A stretch of DNA of 64,000 bases from Stenotrophobium rhamnosiphilum (lineage in GTDB: Bacteria; Pseudomonadota; Gammaproteobacteria; Nevskiales; Nevskiaceae). Below are positions 1-8,218 of this stretch, piece after piece. Where the stretch lies: NCBI RefSeq assembly GCF_003052265.1, contig NZ_QANS01000001.1:372001-436000 (forward strand), given 5' to 3'. Within the stretch, counting starts at the first letter, position 1. Every line of letters starts with the position of its first letter. The position numbers and the translations under genes are program-made. The notes beneath the pieces were generated by a model, which ran no database searches, was not told where the DNA came from, and saw only the letters and a program-made list of their open reading frames with translations.

Positions 1-2
1 CT

Positions 3-533
3 GCGTTGCTCTTTCCCAGACACCGGCAGTCCGTGTCGGCGCTACTTGCGAATGGCGAGGCTGATCTCAGCGCATCTGCTTCGCTGCGCTCGGATTCATG
101 GGATGGTTACCCGGACAGCTGCTATGAGCTGTTGAGCTTCATCGCGGATCAGCAGATCACGCAAACCATCTTTCTCTCAGGCGATGAGCATCTGGGAATA
201 TTCTCCAGTGCAACTCTTCATGGCCCCAATGCAAAAGCACCAGTCACAATCTGGACTATCCACGCGCCAGGCTTGTACACCCCATATCCGTTTGCGAACG
301 CAACGAGTTCAGATTTCATGGCAAATGAGACATTTGAATTTAAGCGCGGCGACAACGCTGGAAAATATCAGTGCAAGGTTGAATCGAAGTTTTTCGATGC
401 ATCCGCTTTTGCAATGATTGCGCTGGAGCAAGAGCCTGAGAGCAAGTTGTGGCAGCTCACATGCGAAATCGATGGGCCCGTCGGCAAAGCGACAGAGCGG
501 GTTATCGTCAAGATCGGAACAACGCGCTTATAG
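3..533 (+). CDS. PhoD-like metallophosphatase, C-terminal part (5' end outside window)
   Basis: The reading frame is open from the left edge, so this is the C-terminal 175 or so residues of a longer protein. The segment around residues 45-66 has a buried strand followed by SGDEHLGIF, which matches the metal-binding SGDxH motif near the end of PhoD-like alkaline phosphatase/phosphodiesterase domains. It is followed by strand-rich sequence like the C-terminal sandwich of that fold. Family members are usually exported and hydrolyse phosphate esters. The signal peptide and the other metal ligands would lie upstream and cannot be checked. The last six bases overlap the end of the convergent response-regulator gene. 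Confidence 0.65.
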   Translation, partial: ALLFPRHRQSVSALLANGEADLSASASLRSDSWDGYPDSCYELLSFIADQQITQTIFLSGDEHLGIFSSATLHGPNAKAPVTIWTIHAPGLYTPYPFANATSSDFMANETFEFKRGDNAGKYQCKVESKFFDASAFAMIALEQEPESKLWQLTCEIDGPVGKATERVIVKIGTTRL

Positions 534-1166
534 ATACAGTCCGATTTTGGCTGCTGCGAAGACCGCTTCGGTGCGGTTCCTTACGCCAAGCACACGGAAC
601 ACGGATGACAGGTGTGCTTTGACGGTTGCTTCCGAAATGTTCAGTTCGCGTGCAATGACTTTGTTGGCCTTGCCCTGCATTGCGATTCGTAGCGTTGCGA
701 TTTGGCGTTCAGTCAGATTCTTGATTGCGGTCTGATGGCTGTTCTCAGTGCTGGACTCCTGCGATGGCAACTTCGCGGCAATTGTGTGTGCAGGTAGATA
801 AACGCCACCCGCAAGAACCAGACGCAGGGCCGCCATCATGATGGCGTGAGACGATGCCTTTGGAATGTATCCAGCCGCACCCGCTTCGATGATCTGGTGA
901 ATCACGCCACGATCTTCTTCGGCGGAAACAACAACGATGATGGCTTCTTCGATGCGCTCTCTCAGTAAAGCCAAAGCATCGAGGCCGGAAACTCCTGGCA
1001 GGTGAAGGTCGAGTAAAACGATATCGAATTTGGACTTTGCGGCAAGCTCAATCGCCACCGCACAGCTGGGCGCCTCGAAGAAGGAAATATTCTCGACAAG
1101 ATCCGCCAGCAAAAATTTGAGACCAGACCTGAATAGCTCGTGATCATCGACGAGCAGCACGTTCAC
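528..1166 (-). CDS. NarL/FixJ-type two-component response regulator
   Basis: Receiver domain plus LuxR-type helix-turn-helix. The receiver begins NVLLVDDHELFRSG, with acidic pair DD, phospho-acceptor Asp at about residue 53 in LLDLHLPG, and the conserved Lys at about 103 in GYIPKAS. A linker is followed by the HTH at about 150-212, starting LTERQIATLRIA with recognition helix SEATVKAHLSSV. I chose the GTG start at 1166, which gives the usual N-terminus a few residues before the first strand and has GGGG about eight bases upstream. An in-frame TTG at 1187 would add seven residues. No histidine kinase is adjacent, so the partner is unknown. It ends in a six-base convergent overlap with the phosphatase gene. 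Confidence 0.9.
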   Translation of the reverse strand: MNVLLVDDHELFRSGLKFLLADLVENISFFEAPSCAVAIELAAKSKFDIVLLDLHLPGVSGLDALALLRERIEEAIIVVVSAEEDRGVIHQIIEAGAAGYIPKASSHAIMMAALRLVLAGGVYLPAHTIAAKLPSQESSTENSHQTAIKNLTERQIATLRIAMQGKANKVIARELNISEATVKAHLSSVFRVLGVRNRTEAVFAAAKIGLYL

Positions 1167-1291
1167 GAACGATGCCCCATTGCACAACTCCCAAGGTTTT
1201 TCTATCGGGCGCTTACGTGAGCGGTCCCTTGTCCCTTCATCCTAATGAAGCGGTCCGCTAAATAGCAACCGCCCACTAGGGGGATAAAACG

Positions 1292-3259
1292 CTAAGGCGG
1301 AATGCTGGCCTGTTTGGAGCCATCTACTGGCTTGAACGACCAATCCATTTTTACATCCAATTTACCGGTGAAACTGCCCAGCACCGTTGAGTCGCCATCA
1401 AACGGGGAGTTGGCGGGCAGTGTGGCGGCAAAGCTCGCGCTTTCTTTGGTGCGGCTCACACGCTCAGCGGACCAGATCAGCATTTCTGCGGCGACCGGCA
1501 ATTCGATATCGCTGCGCTCAGTCGTCTTATTGCGGCGCATCACGCTAGTACCCATTGGTGATGGGATGAACAGATTCTCGACGTAGATATCGCCGGTGCG
1601 GATATCCACCGTAACGGTGTAGCGCTGACAAAGTTTTGCGCGATCTTCAGCGCTGCCATCGCTCGCCGCACTGCGATCCAATGACCACGGCACCAGTTTG
1701 GTTTTGCCGCTGTTGTAAGCACGCTCACCGGCGATATGCGTTTCGTTGGTGATGCGTATGCGATTGGGGCAGCCGGTATAACCGAAGAAATACAACCAGC
1801 GGGCGGCATCGCCGGTGGCGGGCGCAATGATCAGTGCTTCGAGATCTTCAATCGCGTTGTTCTGCAACGCTGAAACCGCCGCCATGCGTTCTACCGATTC
1901 GCCAATGCAGCGATCATCCAGCATGCAGTTTTTTGTTTTGGCTTCTAGCGCTGCGAGTTCTTGTGCGGTGCGAGGGAGTCTTCCGCCGTTCTGTGCCTTG
2001 AGTCGCATCAAGCCGCGACGTGCGAGGAATTGCTGTTTGATCGACAATCGCTTTGCAGTATTGGGATCGAGCAAGTTGTCGCCATACAGCACGCCATCTG
2101 AGCGCAAGCGTGTGCTCAAGGCATAGTCTTGTTGAGTGGTCGCTTGCGAGTGTTGCAAAACATTTTTCCAAGCCTGATCGCCTTTAACGCTGATGCGCAC
2201 GTCGAGTTGGCGTTCTAAGGCGAGTGAGGTTGCGACTGCTAAAGATGAAGTTGCAGGCGAGAGCGATTTCTCAGCGGCAGCTTCTAGCTTCTTACGCTGC
2301 GCCTTGGTGAGCAGTGTGGGGCCGACTGTTTCTACACGTTTGTCCGGTGTGGCATTCGCCATCTGCGCGGCTTCATTGCTACTCAGCGCACGCGCCACGC
2401 GAAAGCCGAGGCCATCGCTGGTCGTATCGCTAGGATCTGCATCGCGACTGGAGAGTCGCAGTGCGTTGGCGTTGTTGCCCCAGCCACCGCCGCGATTCAC
2501 GCGTTTGCGACAAGAATCTGCGAGCCACACGCTGCCATCGCTTGGCGCATTGCTGTAATCGGCATGCCAACAATCACCGACCCATTCCCAAACATTGCCG
2601 AGCATGTCGTACAAGCCCCAAGTGTTGGGTGGAAAGCTGCCGACGGGCGCGGCTTCTGCAAAACTGTCATCGCACTTTTCCGCCCAGTAACGTTCGGGTG
2701 CTGCGCGTTTGCCGCTGACGTCCATCAGATTGGTGTAGTTGCAGGGGCTGGGATCAAAGCTGCCCCAGTAATAACGACCTTCGTTGCCACCACGCGCGGC
2801 GTATTCCCACTCGGCTTCGCTCAGCAGTCGATACGGTTTGCCGCTGCGCGCTGCAAGCCAGGCGGTATAGGCCTTGGCTTGCGTCCAGGTAATGCCGGTG
2901 ACCGGATAGCGCGCAAATTGTTCTTTGCTCGGTGTGCGTGATGCCGTGCAGCCACCGTCTTTCACGCAGGCTTGCCACTCGGCATTGGTGACTTCAAAGC
3001 GACCGACAGCGAGTGGCGTAATCTGCACATCATGCGCAGGGCGTTCATAAGGCTGACCATCACCGACTAGATCTCCCATGCGATAACGACCGCCGCTGAG
3101 CGCGATCATCTCGGGTGCATCACTGCAATCGCGCAAGACGTTAAGGCCAGAGGGCAGACGTTTGGTATCGCTAACGCAGGATGCAGATTTATCTGCAGCC
3201 GTCGCGGTGTTCGCCGTCATGGCAAACGCCAAAAGAAAAAAAAGACTGCGAATATTCAT
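1292..3259 (-). CDS. Exported SUMF1/FGE-sulfatase-domain protein with unknown C-terminal region
   Basis: A signal peptide (about residues 1-21, ending TATAAD) is followed by a SUMF1-type domain at about 45-292, with GGRYRMGD, YRLLSEAEWEYAARGG, GLYDMLGNVWEWVGDCW and GLGFRVAR in the expected order. True formylglycine-generating enzymes carry two cysteines late in the domain. Here the matching stretch RGGGWGNNANALRLSSRD has none, so sulfatase activation is unlikely. Related cysteine-less domains serve in binding or other oxygenase roles. The remaining 360 residues have no family I recognise. They include a mixed helical part and a beta-rich tail with a few cysteines (NCMLDDRC, TGCPNR). The ATG overlaps the end of the TonB-like gene by four bases (ATGA), so the two are probably cotranscribed and translationally coupled. 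Confidence 0.8.
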   Translation of the reverse strand: MNIRSLFFLLAFAMTANTATAADKSASCVSDTKRLPSGLNVLRDCSDAPEMIALSGGRYRMGDLVGDGQPYERPAHDVQITPLAVGRFEVTNAEWQACVKDGGCTASRTPSKEQFARYPVTGITWTQAKAYTAWLAARSGKPYRLLSEAEWEYAARGGNEGRYYWGSFDPSPCNYTNLMDVSGKRAAPERYWAEKCDDSFAEAAPVGSFPPNTWGLYDMLGNVWEWVGDCWHADYSNAPSDGSVWLADSCRKRVNRGGGWGNNANALRLSSRDADPSDTTSDGLGFRVARALSSNEAAQMANATPDKRVETVGPTLLTKAQRKKLEAAAEKSLSPATSSLAVATSLALERQLDVRISVKGDQAWKNVLQHSQATTQQDYALSTRLRSDGVLYGDNLLDPNTAKRLSIKQQFLARRGLMRLKAQNGGRLPRTAQELAALEAKTKNCMLDDRCIGESVERMAAVSALQNNAIEDLEALIIAPATGDAARWLYFFGYTGCPNRIRITNETHIAGERAYNSGKTKLVPWSLDRSAASDGSAEDRAKLCQRYTVTVDIRTGDIYVENLFIPSPMGTSVMRRNKTTERSDIELPVAAEMLIWSAERVSRTKESASFAATLPANSPFDGDSTVLGSFTGKLDVKMDWSFKPVDGSKQASIPP

Positions 3260-3924
3260 GGAGTGAAATCTATTTCCAAACTACCGGATTCGCGCTTGGC
3301 GCCGAGTAAGGGTAGTGATTGAGTTTTCCAGATCGCGCGCTTCACCGAATCATCCAACGCCAATCCGCCGCATCCTTGCAGAAAATGTACTGCCGTAATC
3401 TTGCCGCCAACCACGTAATCAATCCGCAGGCGGCAGCGAAAAGTTTTGCTAATGCCCGGAGGCTCTAGCCAGTTGTCGCGGATGCGGCCGATCACATCTT
3501 CGATTTCTTCGCTGTCATTGCTGGTTTTGCTCGTAGGCGCTGCGGTGCTGCTGGTAGTTGCAGACTTCGCGGCAGATTTTGTTGGAGCAGATTGGGTCGC
3601 AGGCTTGGGAACTGGCAACGGAGTTGGCACTGGCGCCAAAGGGCTCAGCTCTTTCGGAGGTTCAACAGGCTGCGGCGGGGTGATCTCCGTAGCTTGCTGC
3701 TCATTGATCAAACTCACCTGTATGGCTTGTGTTTGCGATGAGGCATGCGCGCGGCTGCGGCTCTCCATTGCAGAACTCAACATCAGCGCCAACAAGGAAA
3801 CATGCAGCAGCACCGTAACCGTTGCCCCAATCGCATTCAGCCGCCGATCTGCATCAACACGAGGCAGTGCGGTGAAGAAAACTGGAGAGGTCTCAGAATT
3901 CAAGCGCGTGTGGTTATGGGGCAT
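3256..3924 (-). CDS. TonB/TolA-like periplasm-spanning protein
   Basis: Bitopic inner-membrane protein of 222 residues. A cytoplasmic N-terminus of about 30 residues precedes one membrane helix (about 32-50, IGATVTVLLHVSLLALMLSS). A Pro/Ala/Lys-rich linker follows (about 80-130, with PPQPVEPPKEL and PVPTPLPVPKPATQ). The C-terminal 85 residues, beginning EEIEDVIGRIRDNW, resemble the TolA/TonB C-terminal domain, including paired cysteines (FRCRLRI and LQGCGG). Proteins of this plan couple the inner-membrane proton-motive force to outer-membrane proteins, but no ExbB/ExbD or TolQ/R lies nearby. It is the upstream gene of a two-gene unit with the SUMF1-domain protein. A periplasmic structural role is also possible. 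Confidence 0.7.
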   Translation of the reverse strand: MPHNHTRLNSETSPVFFTALPRVDADRRLNAIGATVTVLLHVSLLALMLSSAMESRSRAHASSQTQAIQVSLINEQQATEITPPQPVEPPKELSPLAPVPTPLPVPKPATQSAPTKSAAKSATTSSTAAPTSKTSNDSEEIEDVIGRIRDNWLEPPGISKTFRCRLRIDYVVGGKITAVHFLQGCGGLALDDSVKRAIWKTQSLPLLGAKRESGSLEIDFTP

Positions 3925-3996
3925 TCAGTCGCTAGTTTAGCGTCCCATTGCGCGGCGATCCCCACCTCGAAAGGTGGGCGAATTTGTTATGGATTG

Positions 3997-4413
3997 TTAA
4001 GCGCGACGGTTCTTGCGAGGAACCGTACTGAGCCTGCGGGCCTCAACCTCAAAATGGTTGTCCCAGTATGGGTTTTTACCTACAAACCATTGCCACAGAC
4101 TGGAGGCGGGGTAGGCGAGGAAGAACAGCAGGCCCCAGCGCTCGTATTGCCGCACATGCACAAACTCATGAGTGCGAAGTTGAGTGAGGAGCTGTTCGTT
4201 CAGGCCCAGCACCACATGGCCGAACGTAATTGCACTGATGGGGAAGTGCAGCTGGCGTGTGCCTCGCCGCAAAGCCACCTCCAGCACGCCACCCCGTACA
4301 CGCATGGAGCCGCCGAGGAGGAGCAATATGATCGCTAGAGAAAGCCCAACTGCTGTGCAGGGCGCGGCCCAAACATAGCGCAAGATTTTCAGTAGCAAGG
4401 CGAGAGGCTCCAT
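3997..4413 (-). CDS. Small membrane protein with HExxH zinc-protease-like motif
   Basis: About 138 residues from the ATG at 4413; the frame also has a TTG 24 bases upstream. A hydrophobic N-terminus (about 8-35) is followed by strand-rich sequence, then HEFVHVRQYERWG at about residues 83-95. HEFVH fits HExxH, and the following HxxQ resembles a motif common in small M48/M56-like proteins. A second hydrophobic stretch LLFFLAYPASSLWQW and then NHFEVEA, which could supply a third acidic ligand, complete it. The pattern recurs in short unnamed bacterial proteins. No substrate is known and proteolysis is unproven. It stands alone on this strand, about 70 bases from the TonB-like gene. Confidence 0.55.
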   Translation of the reverse strand: MEPLALLLKILRYVWAAPCTAVGLSLAIILLLLGGSMRVRGGVLEVALRRGTRQLHFPISAITFGHVVLGLNEQLLTQLRTHEFVHVRQYERWGLLFFLAYPASSLWQWFVGKNPYWDNHFEVEARRLSTVPRKNRRA

Positions 4414-4482
4414 GGCTGGATTATCACCCCAGCGCAAGCCCGGCTCCAGAGAGATTTAATCTCCGAGCGATTTTATGGATTT

Positions 4483-4836
4483 TTACTTCTTTGCAGGCTT
4501 CACCGGTACGGGTGCTAAAACACGCTGCTGCGCTCTGATGCCTGCTTCTGCCTCGGCAACGAGTTTCTTGCCTTTCGTGATGAGCTGTCTGCCTTCATCA
4601 ATATTGTCATTGCCGTCTTCGATTTGGTCTTTGCCTTTCTCGATCAAGTCCTGGCCGTCCTCAACCATTTCAGTGCCACGGTTCCATTTCTTGCCGAGAT
4701 CAGCGGCTTCTTTGCCTTGAGCAAGCGCTATATCACCCATGGTGGGTGGATTGCTGCCACAAGCGGCAGCAAGGCTCAGTGCTGCAACGGGTAAAAAGCG
4801 TAAGCAGCTCAGGCGAAATATTGCAGTGGCAGACAT
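4483..4836 (-). CDS. Small lipoprotein with glycine-containing heptad repeats
   Basis: A 117-residue protein with a lipoprotein signal ending LAAAC (Cys26). After processing, the mature part is about 90 residues. Between about 55 and 95 it shows a seven-residue repeat of the kind VEDGQDL-IEKGKDQ-IEDGNDN-IDEGRQL-ITKGKKL. A hydrophobic residue and a glycine hold fixed places, which predicts a long amphipathic helix or coiled coil. This resembles small outer-membrane lipoproteins that pack as helices, but I cannot assign a family. The end is Pro/Lys-rich. It is monocistronic, with gaps on both sides. Confidence 0.6.
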   Translation of the reverse strand: MSATAIFRLSCLRFLPVAALSLAAACGSNPPTMGDIALAQGKEAADLGKKWNRGTEMVEDGQDLIEKGKDQIEDGNDNIDEGRQLITKGKKLVAEAEAGIRAQQRVLAPVPVKPAKK

Positions 4837-4961
4837 GTCTTGCTCGCACGATGGAGAAGACCTGAGTGTAGTGGCAGCAGTTAGAGGAGTGACTCTATGT
4901 TCTGTAGATAAAACACTTCATTCTTTGTGCAATAAAGGAGAAAAGCCTAGGTAAATTTGAA

Positions 4962-5351
4962 TTATCTACTGCCTCTGCATGTATCGCCTTCTTCAGCGTT
5001 GAGCCAAGCACTCAACTGTTGGATGCGTTGATTCACCAGGGCCGCCTGCTCGGTGCAGTTGCACATCGGATATGTGGAGCCGTATTCAATTTGCTTGTTG
5101 GCCGCTGGATAGATCGCAGCAAGTTCAGCGTCTCTAAAAGCGAGCCACGCTCGTTGAGCCTTTTTCATTTTGCGAATGAAAACAGCATCCCCTTTGTGCT
5201 GCTGAAGAATCTGCTGGTACGTCGCGTTCAGTTTCTGATCTGCTTTTTGATAGTCAGCACACGCTTCGCTATTCAGTTGCAATTGAGTTTGTGCAATCGC
5301 AGAGCTGCTTGCCAGCAGTAGCAATGAGCAGACGACGAGGCGAGTGAGCAT
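4962..5351 (-). CDS. LprI-like (DUF1311) periplasmic protein
   Basis: A signal peptide from the ATG at 5351 (MLTRLVVCSLLLLASSSAIAQ) is followed by about 108 residues typical of the DUF1311/LprI domain: CADYQKADQKLNATYQQIL, then LRKMKKAQRAWL-like helical sequence (KKAQRAWLAFRDAE) and a C-terminal cysteine pair (MCNCTEQ). The spaced cysteines probably form disulfides in the periplasm. Mycobacterial LprI inhibits lysozyme; that role is not shown for most Proteobacterial members. An in-frame TTG twelve bases upstream is the alternative start. It is a single gene flanked by 45-125 base gaps. Confidence 0.75.
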   Translation of the reverse strand: MLTRLVVCSLLLLASSSAIAQTQLQLNSEACADYQKADQKLNATYQQILQQHKGDAVFIRKMKKAQRAWLAFRDAELAAIYPAANKQIEYGSTYPMCNCTEQAALVNQRIQQLSAWLNAEEGDTCRGSR

Positions 5352-5405
5352 ATTTGTTCTCAAGCTTGAATAAATTTAGTCGCCCGCCAACACCTATGTG
5401 GCTGC

Positions 5406-6428
5406 CTACTTGTAAGCCACACCGATGCTTGCTGGGCCGCCCAGAGGAATGATCTCTGTTTTGCTAAAGCCCGCTTCGCGACACCAGCGAGAAAAATCAG
5501 CGCCTGTGTAATCGAAAGCGTCGCCAAACTCGATCAACATATTGAGCGACATCATCAGTCCGAAAGCATTTTCGCGTCTTGCGTCGTCAATCAGATTTTC
5601 AATGACAACGAATGCGCCGCCCTTGGGTAGAGCTTCGTAAGCTGCACGGATGAGGTGCATTTTCTTCTCAAGATTCCAGTCGTGCAGAATCAGGCCCATC
5701 GTGATCACATCGGCTTTGGGTATCGACTCTGCAAAGAAATCTAGTGGCTTGGCGGTGATGCGATCAGACAGTCCAGCGGCTGCAATTTTTTTCAGCGCGA
5801 TGTTTGTTGCGCCCGGAAGATCAGCAGACGTGAATCGAAGATGTGGATGCTTGCTAGCCACAATCATCGACAACTGGCCCGTCGCGCCGCCTACGTCGCA
5901 GACAGTTTGATAGCGAGAGAAATCGAACTTGTCTGCAAAGGCGTGAAAATTGCCCGCGGAAATTCCGCTCATCGCATCCATGAATTGCTCAAGTCGCTCT
6001 GGCTTGCTGTAGAGCTCAGCGAACATTGATGCGCCGGTGGATTTGATCTCGTTCTGTGGTCGACCCGTTCGGAGTGCATCCGTCAGATCACCCCAAAATG
6101 GATAGAGGCGGGCGTTAGCCATTTCCAAGAATCCGCCCAAGAACTGCGGATTGCGCCGATCAAGAAACAAAGCCGTTTCCGCCGTATTGCGATATCGCGC
6201 CTGAGGTCCATCGCCATCACGCTCTAAAAATTTCAGCGCCACCAAGGTGTCAAAGAAATCGGGATTGGCTCGCTGATGCAAACCAAGAGAGCTTTGCAAC
6301 TCATCAGCAGTTTTGGCATTGCTGCCAAGCTCCGTGAAAAGTCCCACTTCTACTGCAGAGAGCAAAACCTTGGCAGGCCAAAAGGCCATACCAACTTCCA
6401 TGATTCGAGCCGGGGACAGTGTATTCAT
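5406..6428 (-). CDS. SAM-dependent O-methyltransferase, COMT/acetylserotonin type
   Basis: 340 residues in the layout of the methyltransferase-2 family. An N-terminal dimerisation/winged-helix region (about 1-95, with VGLFTELG and TADELQSSLG) is followed by a Rossmann SAM-binding domain. Motif I is VCDVGGATGQLS at about 178-189, with an acidic residue after the next strand (SADLP). The catalytic-base motif GLILHDW at about 247-253 is present, and ENLIDD follows. Members methylate hydroxyl groups of small, often polyketide or phenolic, metabolites. The substrate cannot be predicted and there is no biosynthetic cluster around it. The start ATG is preceded by AAGGAACG. Confidence 0.85.
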   Translation of the reverse strand: MNTLSPARIMEVGMAFWPAKVLLSAVEVGLFTELGSNAKTADELQSSLGLHQRANPDFFDTLVALKFLERDGDGPQARYRNTAETALFLDRRNPQFLGGFLEMANARLYPFWGDLTDALRTGRPQNEIKSTGASMFAELYSKPERLEQFMDAMSGISAGNFHAFADKFDFSRYQTVCDVGGATGQLSMIVASKHPHLRFTSADLPGATNIALKKIAAAGLSDRITAKPLDFFAESIPKADVITMGLILHDWNLEKKMHLIRAAYEALPKGGAFVVIENLIDDARRENAFGLMMSLNMLIEFGDAFDYTGADFSRWCREAGFSKTEIIPLGGPASIGVAYK

Positions 6429-6530
6429 GACTGACGTTCCTTGTCTGTGATGGATCTGGAGTGCCGAGTATAGGGATGACTTTAAGGTGGGCCAATGCCC
6501 TTAAATAAATCTGACCTGATCTCTGGATGA

Positions 6531-7277
6531 TCAGTGCCGAGTGACGACGATAGGCTCACCCTTGGTAATAATCATCGTGTGCTCGTATTGGGCGAACAAG
6601 CTTCCGCGCGCACCAAGCAGCGTCCAGCCATCTGGCGCGTCGGTCACCATGCGAGTCTTTGTTGAGAGGAAGGGCTCAATGGTGATCACCATGCCTTCTT
6701 TCAAAATGCGCTTGTCCTTCGGATCAAAGTGGCCGGGGATGTATTCAGGGGCTTCATGCAGTGCACGACCAACGCCGTGGCTGCCAAGGTTGTGGAGAGT
6801 CTTGAATCCGAACGCTTTCGCAGTTCGCTCAATGGCAGCGCCAATACCATTCATGGGTTGGCCAGCGCGGACGTTCTTCATCGCTTCATCAAGTGCCGTG
6901 CGAGTGGCGTGACACAGGCGCGTCTTTTCTGGCGTGGTCGGAGGCACAACGATGGTGCCGCCGGTATCAGCGAAATAGCCGTCCAGTTCAGCGGAAACAT
7001 CGACGTTCAATACGTCACCAGCTTTAATCACTCGATCACCGGGGATGCCGTGCGCAGCTTCCTCGTTGATGCTGATGCAGGTTGAGCCGGGGAAGTTGTA
7101 AGTGAGGATAGGTGCTGATCGCGCGCCGTGTTTCTCAAGCAACTTCGCGCCAACTGAATCCAGTTCGCGCGTCGTCATGCCGGGTTCGGCAGCATCGAGC
7201 ATTTTCTGCAGAACATAGGAAACGATTTTGCCGATGCGCTTAAGTGCAGCGATATCCTCTTCGGATTCAATGGTCAT
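6531..7277 (-). CDS. map: Type I methionine aminopeptidase
   Basis: Removes the N-terminal methionine from new proteins. All five metal ligands are visible: Asp in NVDVSAELDG, Asp in YFADTGG, His in LGSHGVG, Glu in TIEPF, and Glu in QYEHTM. The length of 248 residues suits a bacterial type I enzyme without an extra zinc domain. I use the ATG at 7277 (MTIESEED); an in-frame TTG at 7295 would add six residues. It is not next to rpsB/tsf, where map often sits in Gammaproteobacteria, so it may be a second, accessory copy. Confidence 0.92.
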   Translation of the reverse strand: MTIESEEDIAALKRIGKIVSYVLQKMLDAAEPGMTTRELDSVGAKLLEKHGARSAPILTYNFPGSTCISINEEAAHGIPGDRVIKAGDVLNVDVSAELDGYFADTGGTIVVPPTTPEKTRLCHATRTALDEAMKNVRAGQPMNGIGAAIERTAKAFGFKTLHNLGSHGVGRALHEAPEYIPGHFDPKDKRILKEGMVITIEPFLSTKTRMVTDAPDGWTLLGARGSLFAQYEHTMIITKGEPIVVTRH

Positions 7278-7357
7278 GTCATCTCTTGATATCAAACAAA
7301 TCTAGGATTGCAGCTTAGCGGCAAATCGCTATGCAGTGCTGAATGCTCGATCATGTT

Positions 7358-8149
7358 CTACGCTGCGACAAAGTCTTCGATTTTCTTCTGCACTTGTTCC
7401 GTAACTTCAATGGCTGGGAAGTGCGAACGTGCATCAAGTCTGTGGACAGTAAACCACGGATGTTCAGCAGCGAATGATTCCTGCGCGCCGAGGTACCCGG
7501 GATCAGTAGGCTGTCCGTAGAGATGCAATGTTGGAGGAGGAGTCACGAACGCGGCGAGCGCCTTCAGTGGATTGCCCTCACGCGTGTATGCGCCAGCAAT
7601 CTCGCGACCAGCGCGCGACCACATACTTGCTGCGTAAGTGCCCATGTCCTCGCGTACAAAGCGCAGCACGCCCGGGTGCTCAACGCCTTCCGTCCACATG
7701 GCGAAAAGCCCGTCGCGCACTTGGATCGCCTGTGCGGGGTCTTGCATCGCCGCCAGTGCGCCTAGGAACGGCGGTGGTGCATCAGTCACGATCCAGTCGA
7801 TCGCAACGAGTTTTGGAATGCGCGCTCCCAGTCGGCGACGCAACTCGATGGCGACCCATCCTGCATGCGACATTGCGACGGGGATGATTTGCTTCGCGCC
7901 GCTGGCGGCTATCACCGCCAACGCATCAGCAAGGAGTTCTGCAGCGCCGAAATCAGATTCGTTTGAACTGGAATCGCCATGACCTCGCCAGTCCATCGCC
8001 AACACACGATGACGCGGCGCGAGACGCGAAGCCAGTTCGCCAAAGATCGCGCGGCTAGAGCACCAGCCCGGCAAAAAGAGAAACGCGGTCTCGCCAGCGC
8101 CCGAGTCTTCGTAGCTAATCGATACGTCTCCACTGCTAGTTGTGTGCAT
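7358..8149 (-). CDS. Alpha/beta-hydrolase-fold protein resembling cofactor-free quinaldine dioxygenase (HOD-like)
   Basis: 263 residues with an alpha/beta-hydrolase fold. Recognisable positions are LPGWC at 26-30, MDWRGHG at 52-58, the nucleophile elbow AMSHAGW with Ser94, AIDW with Asp118, MWSRAGR with Trp177, QPTDPGY at 213-219, EHPWF, and the late His243 in SHFPAI. These stretches match, by memory of the family, the Arthrobacter 3-hydroxy-4-oxoquinaldine 2,4-dioxygenase. In that enzyme a His/Asp dyad splits the ring with oxygen and no cofactor. Hydrolase activity is the alternative. The gene has a good GGAG site before its ATG and stands alone between map and a MOSC protein. Confidence 0.7.
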   Translation of the reverse strand: MHTTSSGDVSISYEDSGAGETAFLFLPGWCSSRAIFGELASRLAPRHRVLAMDWRGHGDSSSNESDFGAAELLADALAVIAASGAKQIIPVAMSHAGWVAIELRRRLGARIPKLVAIDWIVTDAPPPFLGALAAMQDPAQAIQVRDGLFAMWTEGVEHPGVLRFVREDMGTYAASMWSRAGREIAGAYTREGNPLKALAAFVTPPPTLHLYGQPTDPGYLGAQESFAAEHPWFTVHRLDARSHFPAIEVTEQVQKKIEDFVAA

Positions 8150-8218
8150 CGTTCATCTCCTTATGAAGCGAGCCAGTTCTGTCAGATGCAGCGCATTTTA
8201 GGCTACACGCTTTTCACA

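Noticed and set aside
1292-3259. Naming the SUMF1-domain protein a formylglycine-generating enzyme
   Set aside because: The two active-site cysteines late in the domain are absent and no sulfatase is near.
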